From positions 1,533,637 to 1,597,636 of the forward strand of contig NZ_DS990556.1 of NCBI RefSeq assembly GCF_000155635.1: DNA of 64,000 nt, given 5' to 3'. The stretch is from Cyanobium sp. PCC 7001 (GTDB lineage: Bacteria; Cyanobacteriota; Cyanobacteriia; PCC-6307; Cyanobiaceae). Position numbers and translations under genes: made by a program. Of the stretch, positions 55,775 through 64,000 are shown piece by piece; within the stretch, counting starts at the first letter, position 1; each line of letters starts with the position of its first letter. Below the pieces are notes generated by a model, which had not been told where the DNA came from, ran no database searches, and saw nothing but the letters and a program-made list of their open reading frames with translations.

Positions 55775-55790
55775 GGTCGGACGTCCGACC
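55775..55790. promoter_or_regulatory. Perfect 16-bp palindrome upstream of rpsL
   Basis: ggtcggacgtccgacc is fully self-complementary and ends 18 bp before the rpsL ATG. It could be an operator or, in RNA, a hairpin close to the ribosome-binding region. No matching family of sites is known to me. Confidence 0.45.
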
Positions 55791-55808
55791 TGTGTTCTCC
55801 GGCCCTCG

Positions 55809-56183
<375 letters not shown>

Positions 56184-56270
56184 ACCTGCCTCCAGGTCAG
56201 GCCTCAGGTCCGGCTCCGGGCCGGTCAGGCCCCTGGATGACCAAGTCTTCCCAAGCACCTCGCAATTCCG

Positions 56271-56741
56271 ATGTCCCGCCGCAACGCTGCCGAAAAGCGC
56301 CCGATCCTTCCCGATCCCCAGTTCAACAGCCGTCTGGCCTCGATGATCGTGGCCCGGCTCATGAAGCACGGCAAGAAGTCCACCGCCCAGCGGATCCTGT
56401 CGGACGCCTTCGCCCTGATCAACGAGCGCACCGGCTCCGATCCCCTGGAGCTGTTCGAAACGGCTGTGCGAAACGCCACGCCCCTGGTGGAAGTGCGGGC
56501 CCGCCGGGTGGGTGGTGCCACCTACCAGGTGCCGATGGAGGTGCGCCAGGAGCGGGGCACGGCCATGGCCCTGCGCTGGCTGGTGAATTTCTCCAGAGCC
56601 CGCAACGGCCGCAGCATGGCCCAGAAGCTGGCGGGCGAGCTCATGGATGCCGCCAATGAAGCCGGCAGCGCGGTGCGCAAGCGGGAAGAGACCCACAAGA
56701 TGGCCGAAGCCAACAAGGCTTTTGCGCACTACCGCTACTGA
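56271..56741 (+). CDS. rpsG: Ribosomal protein S7
   Basis: A 156-residue 30S head assembly protein: [29 protein letters not shown] (in blocks), [78 protein letters not shown]. In E. coli it represses its operon at the rpsL-rpsG gap; here that 87 bp gap contains a small acctg/caggt hairpin at 56184-56197. Confidence 0.98.
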   Translation: MSRRNAAEKRPILPDPQFNSRLASMIVARLMKHGKKSTAQRILSDAFALINERTGSDPLELFETAVRNATPLVEVRARRVGGATYQVPMEVRQERGTAMALRWLVNFSRARNGRSMAQKLAGELMDAANEAGSAVRKREETHKMAEANKAFAHYRY

Positions 56742-56748
56742 TCCCGGC

Positions 56749-56786
56749 TGCCCCACCGGCGGGGCACGATCAGCCCAAGGCTGATC
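56749..56786 (+). other. Two hairpins between rpsG and fusA
   Basis: tgcccc/ggggca (56749-56766) and gatcagcc/ggctgatc (56768-56786, loop caa) are perfect and adjacent in the 91 bp rpsG-fusA gap. The T-rich ctttttg comes about 15 bases later, too far for a standard terminator. They may attenuate or protect the transcript. Confidence 0.5.
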
Positions 56787-56832
56787 AGTACAGTATCGAC
56801 TGCTTTTTGTAGACCTTTCGGAGACATCCCCC

Positions 56833-58908
56833 GTGGCTCGCGCCTTTCCACTGGAACGCGTCAGAAATATCGGCATCGCCGCCCACATCGACGCGGGCAA
56901 AACCACCACCACCGAGCGGATCCTCTTCTATTCGGGTGTGGTGCACAAGATCGGTGAGGTGCACGACGGTGCCGCCGTGACCGACTGGATGGCGCAGGAG
57001 CGCGAACGGGGCATCACGATCACGGCAGCGGCCATTTCCACCAGCTGGAAGGATCACCGCATCAACATCATCGACACCCCGGGGCACGTCGATTTCACCA
57101 TCGAGGTGGAGCGCTCGATGCGGGTGCTCGATGGCGTGATCGCCGTCTTCTGTGCCGTGGGCGGTGTTCAGCCCCAGTCCGAGACGGTGTGGCGCCAGGC
57201 GGACCGCTACAAGGTGCCGCGCATGGTGTTCGTCAACAAGATGGACCGCACCGGCGCCGACTTCCTGAAGGTCTACAGCCAGATCAAGGACCGCCTCAAG
57301 GCCAATGCAGCGCCGATCCAGCTGCCGATCGGTGCCGAGGGCGAGCTGAGCGGAATCATCGATCTGGTGAAGAACCGGGCCTTCATCTACAAGGATGAGC
57401 TCGGCAAGGACATCGAGGAAACCGATGTGCCGGCCTCGATGGCCGATGAGGTGGCCGAATGGCGCAACAAGCTGATGGAGTCGGTCGCCGAGACGGACGA
57501 AGATCTCGTGGAGGTGTTCCTCGAAACCGGCGAGCTCAGCGAGGAGCAACTCCGCAACGGCATCCGCGAGGGCGTGCTGAAGCATGGCCTGGTGCCCATG
57601 CTGTGCGGCTCGGCCTTCAAGAACAAAGGGGTTCAGCTCCTGCTGGACGCGGTGGTGGATTACCTGCCGGCACCTGTGGACGTGCCCCCGATCCAGGGCC
57701 TGCTGCCAGACGGCACCGAAGCGCTGCGTCCCGCCGACGACAGCGCTCCCTTCAGCGCCCTGGCCTTCAAGGTGATGGCCGATCCGTTCGGCAAACTCAC
57801 CTTCGTGCGCATCTACTCCGGCGTGCTGCAGAAGGGCAGCTACGTGCTGAACTCCACCAAGGACAAGAAGGAGCGCATCTCCCGTCTGATCGTTCTCAAG
57901 GCGGATGACCGTGAGGAAGTCGACGAACTGCGTGCCGGTGATCTGGGCGCCGTCCTCGGTCTGAAGGACACCACCACCGGTGACACGCTCTGCGTGGACA
58001 GCGACCCCATCATCCTGGAATCGCTCTACATCCCGGAGCCGGTGATTTCTGTGGCTGTGGAGCCCAAGACCAAGGGCGACATGGACAAGCTCTCCAAAGC
58101 CCTGCAGTCCCTCTCGGAGGAAGACCCCACCTTCCGCGTCTCCACCGATCCGGAAACCAACCAGACCGTGATCGCCGGCATGGGCGAGCTCCACCTGGAG
58201 ATCCTGGTAGACCGCATGCTGCGCGAATTCAAGGTGGAGGCCAACATCGGCGCTCCCCAGGTGTCCTATCGGGAAACCATTCGCGCCAGCGCCAAGGGCG
58301 AAGGTAAATTCGCCCGCCAGACCGGCGGTAAGGGCCAGTATGGCCACGTGGTGATCGAGATGGAGCCCGGCGAGCCGGGCTCAGGGTTCGAATTCGTCAA
58401 CAAGATCGTTGGCGGCGTCGTTCCCAAGGAATACATCGGTCCGGCCGAAGCCGGCATGAAGGAGACCTGCGAATCCGGCGTGATTGCGGGTTATCCGATG
58501 ATCGATGTGCGCGTCACCATGGTCGACGGCTCTTATCACGACGTCGACTCCTCGGAGATGGCGTTCAAGATCGCCGGCTCCATGGCCTTCAAGGACGGGG
58601 TCAAGAAGTGCAATCCCGTGCTGCTTGAACCGATGATGAAGGTGGAGGTCGAGATCCCCGAGGATTTCCTCGGTTCGGTGATCGGCGACCTCTCGTCCCG
58701 CCGCGGCCAGGTCGAAGGACAATCCATCGACGATGGACAGTCCAAGGTCCAGGCCAAGGTGCCCCTGGCCGAGATGTTCGGCTACGCCACCCAGCTCCGA
58801 TCCATGACCCAGGGTCGGGGTATCTTCTCGATGGAATTCAGCCACTACGAGGAAGTACCTCGCAATGTGGCCGAGGCCATCATCTCCAAGAATCAGGGCA
58901 AGTCCTGA
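56833..58908 (+). CDS. fusA: Elongation factor G (GTG start)
   Basis: A 691-residue translocase GTPase. G1 [14 protein letters not shown]2/G3 RGITITAAA and [22 protein letters not shown]4 NKMDRTGAD; domains II-V follow, with [22 protein letters not shown] and the C-terminal [26 protein letters not shown] at 56833 gives [15 protein letters not shown], the normal start. Confidence 0.98.
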   Translation: MARAFPLERVRNIGIAAHIDAGKTTTTERILFYSGVVHKIGEVHDGAAVTDWMAQERERGITITAAAISTSWKDHRINIIDTPGHVDFTIEVERSMRVLDGVIAVFCAVGGVQPQSETVWRQADRYKVPRMVFVNKMDRTGADFLKVYSQIKDRLKANAAPIQLPIGAEGELSGIIDLVKNRAFIYKDELGKDIEETDVPASMADEVAEWRNKLMESVAETDEDLVEVFLETGELSEEQLRNGIREGVLKHGLVPMLCGSAFKNKGVQLLLDAVVDYLPAPVDVPPIQGLLPDGTEALRPADDSAPFSALAFKVMADPFGKLTFVRIYSGVLQKGSYVLNSTKDKKERISRLIVLKADDREEVDELRAGDLGAVLGLKDTTTGDTLCVDSDPIILESLYIPEPVISVAVEPKTKGDMDKLSKALQSLSEEDPTFRVSTDPETNQTVIAGMGELHLEILVDRMLREFKVEANIGAPQVSYRETIRASAKGEGKFARQTGGKGQYGHVVIEMEPGEPGSGFEFVNKIVGGVVPKEYIGPAEAGMKETCESGVIAGYPMIDVRVTMVDGSYHDVDSSEMAFKIAGSMAFKDGVKKCNPVLLEPMMKVEVEIPEDFLGSVIGDLSSRRGQVEGQSIDDGQSKVQAKVPLAEMFGYATQLRSMTQGRGIFSMEFSHYEEVPRNVAEAIISKNQGKS

Positions 58909-58950
58909 TCCTCATTCGTACCCACCTAACCCCCCCGATTCTTTCCTCCC

Positions 58951-60150
<1,200 letters not shown>

Positions 60151-60167
60151 TCGTCACCTAAGGTCGA

Positions 60168-60191
60168 GGAATGGGGGCGAGCCTCCATTCC
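60168..60191 (+). other. Hairpin downstream of tuf, within a 251-bp spacer
   Basis: ggaatgggggc/gcctccattcc can form a 10-bp stem with a 4-base loop; no T-run follows. The rest of the tuf-rpsJ spacer (60151-60401) has no gene; it contains a direct repeat ctccgagaac at 60292-60301 and 60306-60315 and a TTGACA at 60317-60322 that might mark an rpsJ promoter, though no matching -10 is clear. Confidence 0.45.
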
Positions 60192-60401
60192 TCTCCGGCA
60201 GCCCTGCCAGCGGATCTCCAGAGGGATTCCGTGTCTGGCGTGATCCTGGGGATCGGGGCGCGAGCCTCCGGTCCAGCCCGGAGCAGCCAGTCTCCGAGAA
60301 CCAGGCTCCGAGAACATTGACAACCCGGGTTCCTGCCCAAGCGAGCCACCCGGCCCACCATCTCTTCGATTTCACGCCACCCCGGCGTCCAGACCCTTCC
60401 C

Positions 60402-60722
60402 ATGTCCACCGCCATCGCCCAGCAGAAGATCCGTATTCGCCTGAAGGCGTTCGATCGCCGCATGCTGGATCTCTCCTGCGAGAAAATCATCGAGACGGCT
60501 GACCACACCGCCGCCACGGCCATCGGCCCGATTCCGCTGCCCACCAAGCGCAAGATCTACTGCGTGCTGCGCTCGCCCCACGTGGACAAGGATTCCCGGG
60601 AGCACTTCGAAACCCGCACCCACCGCCGCATCATCGACATCTACAGCCCCTCGGCCAAGACGATCGATGCCCTGATGAAACTGGATCTCCCCAGCGGCGT
60701 CGACATCGAAGTCAAGCTCTGA
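60402..60722 (+). CDS. rpsJ: Ribosomal protein S10
   Basis: A 106-residue 30S head protein (NusE): [74 protein letters not shown] is the whole conserved core (read in blocks), ending [11 protein letters not shown]. Placed after tuf instead of at the head of the S10 cluster, the cyanobacterial pattern. Confidence 0.98.
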   Translation: MSTAIAQQKIRIRLKAFDRRMLDLSCEKIIETADHTAATAIGPIPLPTKRKIYCVLRSPHVDKDSREHFETRTHRRIIDIYSPSAKTIDALMKLDLPSGVDIEVKL

Positions 60723-60723
60723 T

Positions 60724-60752
60724 TCAGAGCCCCCTGATCCATCAGGCTCTGA
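60724..60752 (+). terminator. Hairpin after rpsJ, possible end of str operon
   Basis: tcagagcc pairs with ggctctga (60724-60731 with 60745-60752), and an inner cctgat/atcagg stem is an alternative. It starts right after the rpsJ stop. No T-run follows, so termination is tentative. Confidence 0.4.
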
Positions 60753-60856
60753 TCCGTCACGCAGGACCCGCCCAGCCCCGAACGAGGCTCAGGGGTGCGC
60801 CAGTCCCGGCCAGCTGGCGCTGTTCCTAGAATGGCCTGGCAACTCCTCAGCAAGCC

Positions 60857-61504
60857 ATGGGTGAACTGGCCGTAAGGGAGCTGCCTCTCTTTCCCCTGCC
60901 CGATGTGGTGCTCTTCCCCCAGGAAGTGCTCCCGCTCCACATCTTCGAACCGCGCTACCGCATGCTGCTGCAGACGGTAATGGCGGAAGACCGACGCTTC
61001 GGCGTGGTGCGCTGGGATCCGAAGCAGAAGGCGATGGCCAGCATCGGCTGCTGCGCCGAGATCATCCACTGCCAGACCCAGGACGACGATCGCAGCAACA
61101 TCGTCACCATGGGCCAGCAGCGCTTCCGAGTGCTGGACATCGTGCGGGAGGCCCCGTACCGCGTCGGGCTTGTCAGCTGGATCGAGGACGCCGTTCCCGA
61201 CTCCCCCGAAGAGCTGCAGAGCCTGGCCACATCCGTGAACCAGGCCCTGCGGGATGTCGTTGAGCTCACCGCGAAACTGGTGGGGAAACCCGCCGCACTG
61301 CCGAGCGATCTGCCCGATCTGCCACGGGAACTCTCGTTCTGGATCGGATCCCACCTGGGAGGTCCGGTTGCCGATCACCAGCAGGCCCTGCTGGAGCTCA
61401 CCGACACCGGTGAGCGGCTGCGGCAGGAATTCGAACTGCTCGACCAGACCCGCCGTCAGCTGGCGGCCCGCACGGTCCTGAAGGACACCTTCCAACCCCA
61501 GTAA
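60857..61504 (+). CDS. Lon N-terminal (substrate-binding) domain protein
   Basis: A 215-residue protein with only the LON/PUA-like domain: ELPLFPLPDVVLFPQEVLPLHIFEPRYRMLLQ at the start, GCCAEIIHCQTQDDDRSNIVTMGQQRFRV in the middle, and a C-terminal helical part. It has no AAA+ or protease domain, so it cannot degrade proteins alone; possibly an adaptor. TAGAAT at 60827-60832 is a plausible -10. Conserved in cyanobacteria. Confidence 0.88.
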   Translation: MGELAVRELPLFPLPDVVLFPQEVLPLHIFEPRYRMLLQTVMAEDRRFGVVRWDPKQKAMASIGCCAEIIHCQTQDDDRSNIVTMGQQRFRVLDIVREAPYRVGLVSWIEDAVPDSPEELQSLATSVNQALRDVVELTAKLVGKPAALPSDLPDLPRELSFWIGSHLGGPVADHQQALLELTDTGERLRQEFELLDQTRRQLAARTVLKDTFQPQ

Positions 61505-61524
61505 GTTCCTCTCCCGAACGCCCC

Positions 61525-62493
61525 ATGCCCTCCCTCAGCTGGCCCCTGGCCGCAGCCCTGGCTGTGGCCGGGGGATCAGCGGCAGCGGCAGTCCTGTGGT
61601 TGCGGCGCAACCGCCGCTACCAGGACAGCGCCAGCGTGGCCGCCGCCTACGACCGCTGGACCCAGGACGCCCTGCTGGAGAGGCTGTGGGGTGAGCACAT
61701 CCATCTCGGCCACTACGGCGATCCACCCGTGGGAGCAGGCCGGCGCGACTTCCGCCGGGCCAAGGAGGACTTTGTGCACGAGCTGGTGCGCTGGAGCGGT
61801 CTCGACCGTCTGGCACCCGGCAGCAGGGTGCTCGACGTGGGCTGCGGCATCGGTGGCAGCGCCCGGATCCTGGCCCGGGACTACGGCCTCGATGTGCTCG
61901 GCATCAGCATCAGCCCGCTGCAGATCGCCCGGGCCCGGGAGCTCACGCCAACGGATCTGGCCGGCCGCTGCCGGTTCGCGGTGATGGATGCCCTGGCTCT
62001 CGAGCTGGAGGAGGGCAGCTTCGATGCCGTCTGGAGCGTGGAGGCCTCACCCCACATGCCGGACAAGCAGCGCTACGCCGACGAGCTGTTGCGCTGCCTG
62101 CGGCCAGGGGGGCTCCTGGCCGTGGCGGACTGGAACCGCCGCGATCCCAGCGACGGCGCCCTGTCCGCCCGGGAGCGCTGGGTGATGCGTCAGCTCCTCG
62201 AACAGTGGGCCCACCCGGAATTCGCCAGCATCCGCTCCCTGCAGGCCAACCTCAACGGCAGCCCCTGGGCCGGTGGGGTGGCCGTCGAGACGGCCGACTG
62301 GACGGCAGCCACCCTGCCCTCCTGGCTGGATTCGATCCTGGAAGGGGTGCACAGACCCGGGGCGGTCCTGGGTCTGGGCCCCGGGGCCGTGCTGCAGGGG
62401 CTGCGGGAGGCTCCCACCATCCTGCTGATGCACTGGGCCTTCGCCACCGGCCTGATGCAGTTCGGGGTGTTCCGGGGCCGCAAGCCGGCCTGA
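61525..62493 (+). CDS. MPBQ/MSBQ-type methyltransferase (tocopherol/plastoquinone synthesis)
   Basis: A 322-residue membrane-associated SAM methyltransferase. A hydrophobic N-terminal helix (PLAAALAVAGGSAAAAVLWL) precedes YDRWTQDALLERLWGEHIHLGHYGDPP, the SAM motif VLDVGCGIGGSARILARDYG, GSFDAVWSVEASPHMPDKQRYADELLR and the family C-terminus EAPTILLMHWAFATGLMQFGVFRG. This matches Synechocystis sll0418, which methylates 2-methyl-6-phytyl- or solanesyl-benzoquinol in the thylakoid/plasma membrane. It links functionally to tyrA and pheA in this window through homogentisate supply. It lies 20 bp after the Lon-domain gene. Confidence 0.88.
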   Translation: MPSLSWPLAAALAVAGGSAAAAVLWLRRNRRYQDSASVAAAYDRWTQDALLERLWGEHIHLGHYGDPPVGAGRRDFRRAKEDFVHELVRWSGLDRLAPGSRVLDVGCGIGGSARILARDYGLDVLGISISPLQIARARELTPTDLAGRCRFAVMDALALELEEGSFDAVWSVEASPHMPDKQRYADELLRCLRPGGLLAVADWNRRDPSDGALSARERWVMRQLLEQWAHPEFASIRSLQANLNGSPWAGGVAVETADWTAATLPSWLDSILEGVHRPGAVLGLGPGAVLQGLREAPTILLMHWAFATGLMQFGVFRGRKPA

Positions 62494-62535
62494 AACCGGG
62501 CCCTGGAATCCTGGGCCCCGCATCGGGGCTCGGGT

Positions 62536-63369
62536 TCAGCCGGCGCCCTGGTGGTTGATCGGATAGGCGCCGAACAACGCCAGGTGTTCGCACAGCGGGC
62601 CCAGATCCTCCAGAGCTGCCTCCAGCACCTGGGGGGCTTCCGGCAGCTCCAGATCCACGAAGAAGATGTACTCGCCCATTTCCCGCTTGGATGGGCGCGA
62701 CTCGATCCGGCTCATGTTCAGACCACGCCGGGCAAAACACCCCAGGGCCTCCAGCAGGGCCCCCGGCTGGTTCGAATGGAGCGAGAAGGCCAGGCTGGCC
62801 AGGGTGCCGGTATGGGCGCGGATGCCGCGGCGGAGCAGCAGGAAGCGGGTGCAGTTGCCCGGCACATCGTTCACGGGATAGGCCAGCACCGTGAGCCCGT
62901 GCTCCTCGGCGGCCTGGCGTGAGGCGATGGCGGCGCGGAAACGGCTGCCCGCCACCATGCGGGCCGCATCCGCCGTGGAGCTGGTGGGCAGCTGCAGAGC
63001 CTTCGGCAGGTTGTCCGCCAGCCACTGGCTGCACTGGGCGAGGGCCTGGGGATGGGAGAGCACCTCGCTGATGCCCGCGATGGTGCCGGAACCCACCAAG
63101 GCATGGCGCACCGGCAGCACCAGGGCCCGGGCCACCGCGAGGTCCGGGTGCTCCCAGAGGGCATCGAGGCACGTGGTGACCCCTCCCTCCACGGAATTCT
63201 CCACCGGCACCACGGCCGCGTCGCAGTCACCCTGGGCCAGGGCCTGCACCACGGCCCGGATCCCCAGCTGCGGCACCAGCTCGGCATCGGCCAGTCCCTC
63301 CAGCGCGATCAGCTGCTGCGCAGCCTGCTCCCCGTAGGTACCGGCAGGACCAAGAAAGGCAACGCGCAT
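62536..63369 (-). CDS. pheA: Prephenate dehydratase
   Basis: A 277-residue enzyme of phenylalanine synthesis. The catalytic domain has RVAFLGPAGTYGEQAA, VVPVENSVEGGVTTCLDAL, and the TRF motif in VPGNCTRFLLLRRG. A C-terminal ACT domain (LASLAFSLHSNQPGALLEALGCFARRGLNMSRIESRPSK) gives feedback control by phenylalanine. No chorismate mutase domain. ATG at 63369 is the family start; the frame is open to 63417. Divergent from DUF1997. Confidence 0.93.
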   Translation of the reverse strand: MRVAFLGPAGTYGEQAAQQLIALEGLADAELVPQLGIRAVVQALAQGDCDAAVVPVENSVEGGVTTCLDALWEHPDLAVARALVLPVRHALVGSGTIAGISEVLSHPQALAQCSQWLADNLPKALQLPTSSTADAARMVAGSRFRAAIASRQAAEEHGLTVLAYPVNDVPGNCTRFLLLRRGIRAHTGTLASLAFSLHSNQPGALLEALGCFARRGLNMSRIESRPSKREMGEYIFFVDLELPEAPQVLEAALEDLGPLCEHLALFGAYPINHQGAG

Positions 63370-63437
63370 CACGAGCTTCGACAGAACTGGGGGCCCTGGG
63401 GCGACCGATAGGATCATGCCGCGCCGGCCCTCAGGCG

Positions 63438-63950
63438 ATGCCCCTGGCCTTCCGTGCCAGTCAGCAACTGCAACTTGGCGTTCGCCACCAGCAGGACAGC
63501 CTGTCCCGCTATCTGGCCGAAGAAGACCGGGTGGTGAAGGCTCTGCTGGATCCCAGCCAGCTCGAGCGTCTGGGCCCGGGCCGCTACCGCTATGCCGTGA
63601 GCCACCTGGAGGTGTTCCAGCTGAAGATCCATCCGGTGGTGGAACTGAGCACCCATCTGGAACCCGGCAGAATCGACCTGATCGCCAACCACTGCCAGCT
63701 CGAGGGGCTTGGCCTGGTGGATGATTTCCAGCTGGAACTGAAGTCCTGGCTGGTGGCCAGCGAAGAGGGCCTGGAAGGGGAAGCCAACCTCGCCGTGAGC
63801 GTGAGCCAGCCCCCGCTGCTGCGGCTGATCCCTCCCCGGGTGCTGGAGGCCACGGGCCGCTCGGTGCTGGCGGGGATTCTGCGCAGCATCAAGAGCCGGG
63901 TGGGTCAGCAGCTGGTGGTCGACTTCGAGCGCTGGTGCCAGGAGCCCTGA
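63438..63950 (+). CDS. DUF1997 protein
   Basis: A 170-residue soluble protein: MPLAFRASQQLQLGVRHQQDSLSRYLAEEDRVVKALLDP, YRYAVSHLEVFQLKIHPVVEL, then a C-terminus ending RSIKSRVGQQLVVDFERWCQ. This is DUF1997, found in cyanobacteria and plants, function unknown. Divergent from pheA (68 bp between starts) and ends directly against the gene on the opposite strand. Confidence 0.82.
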   Translation: MPLAFRASQQLQLGVRHQQDSLSRYLAEEDRVVKALLDPSQLERLGPGRYRYAVSHLEVFQLKIHPVVELSTHLEPGRIDLIANHCQLEGLGLVDDFQLELKSWLVASEEGLEGEANLAVSVSQPPLLRLIPPRVLEATGRSVLAGILRSIKSRVGQQLVVDFERWCQEP

Positions 63951-64000
63951 TCACCCTGTCAGCACCCTGCTGAGGAAGCTGCGGCGGTGCAGGGCCGTGG
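63951..64000 (-). CDS. 3' end of a minus-strand gene, probably RNase HII
   Basis: The minus-strand frame ending at 63951 encodes TALHRRSFLSRVLTG and a stop. The HRRSF motif at the end is what RNase HII (rnhB) proteins carry, and I recall rnhB next to pheA and DUF1997 in related genomes. Only 15 residues are visible, so the call is tentative. The stop immediately adjoins the DUF1997 stop. Confidence 0.45.
   Translation of the reverse strand, partial: TALHRRSFLSRVLTG

Overview
The window is a GC-rich (roughly two-thirds G+C by eye) stretch of cyanobacterial chromosome. psaA/psaB/psaI/psaL, ndhN, ldpA, ferredoxin-type glutamate synthase, CAAD, ycf45 and several cyanobacteria-only DUF families (DUF1815, DUF1997, DUF2839) identify the phylum. 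Small spacers, high GC and the gene order point to a picocyanobacterium of the Cyanobium / freshwater-brackish Synechococcus type; this assignment is inference.

Layout. 1-13.0 kb holds short, often divergent units: a MoeB/ThiF-type E1 enzyme with a JAMM metalloprotease, a CAAD membrane protein, a fructosamine-kinase gene broken by a one-base frameshift, crtD, arogenate dehydrogenase (tyrA), a degenerate helicase-like protein, DUF2839, DUF1815, recA, a HAD phosphatase, tRNA-Gln, and an ndhN-ldpA-ycf45 unit. 13.5-29.3 kb is the S10-spc-alpha ribosomal supercluster (rplC to rpmE, with secY, adk, rpoA and truA). It is preceded by a structured leader, has an internal terminator between rplO and secY, and is closed by a strong terminator after rpmE. 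29.3-36.5 kb holds prfA, an HNH nuclease, a fused MurF-Alr gene, tRNA-Ser, a class-A-beta-lactamase-like hydrolase, an NlpC/P60 endopeptidase and a polyisoprenyl-phosphate-type glycosyltransferase. 37-43.7 kb carries photosystem I genes (psaI-psaL, psaA-psaB) around a lipoprotein and two fluoride-channel halves. 44-55.8 kb carries a repeat-containing secreted protein, a cbiG-cobJ fusion, tRNA-Pro, lipA, glsF, a phosphodiester glycosidase and an IscA-like protein. 55.8-60.7 kb is the str operon with rpsJ at its end (rpsL-rpsG-fusA-tuf-rpsJ). The right end has a Lon-N-domain protein, a tocopherol/plastoquinone methyltransferase, pheA, DUF1997 and the tail of a probable rnhB.

Most of the window is core genome with conserved order. 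The least ordinary part is 31.0-35.5 kb. A single ORF fuses a MurF-type ligase to an alanine-racemase domain, and both halves look more like the fused Bacteroidetes proteins than the usual separate cyanobacterial enzymes. Next to it are two more cell-wall-type enzymes without recognisable signal peptides, which suggests a cytoplasmic peptidoglycan recycling or editing module. Other points worth checking are the frameshifted fructosamine kinase, the hairpin-rich rplC leader, the structured psaA 5' UTR with a UNCG hairpin and upstream HLR1-like site, a perfect palindrome before rpsL, and a 12-bp in-frame tandem repeat.
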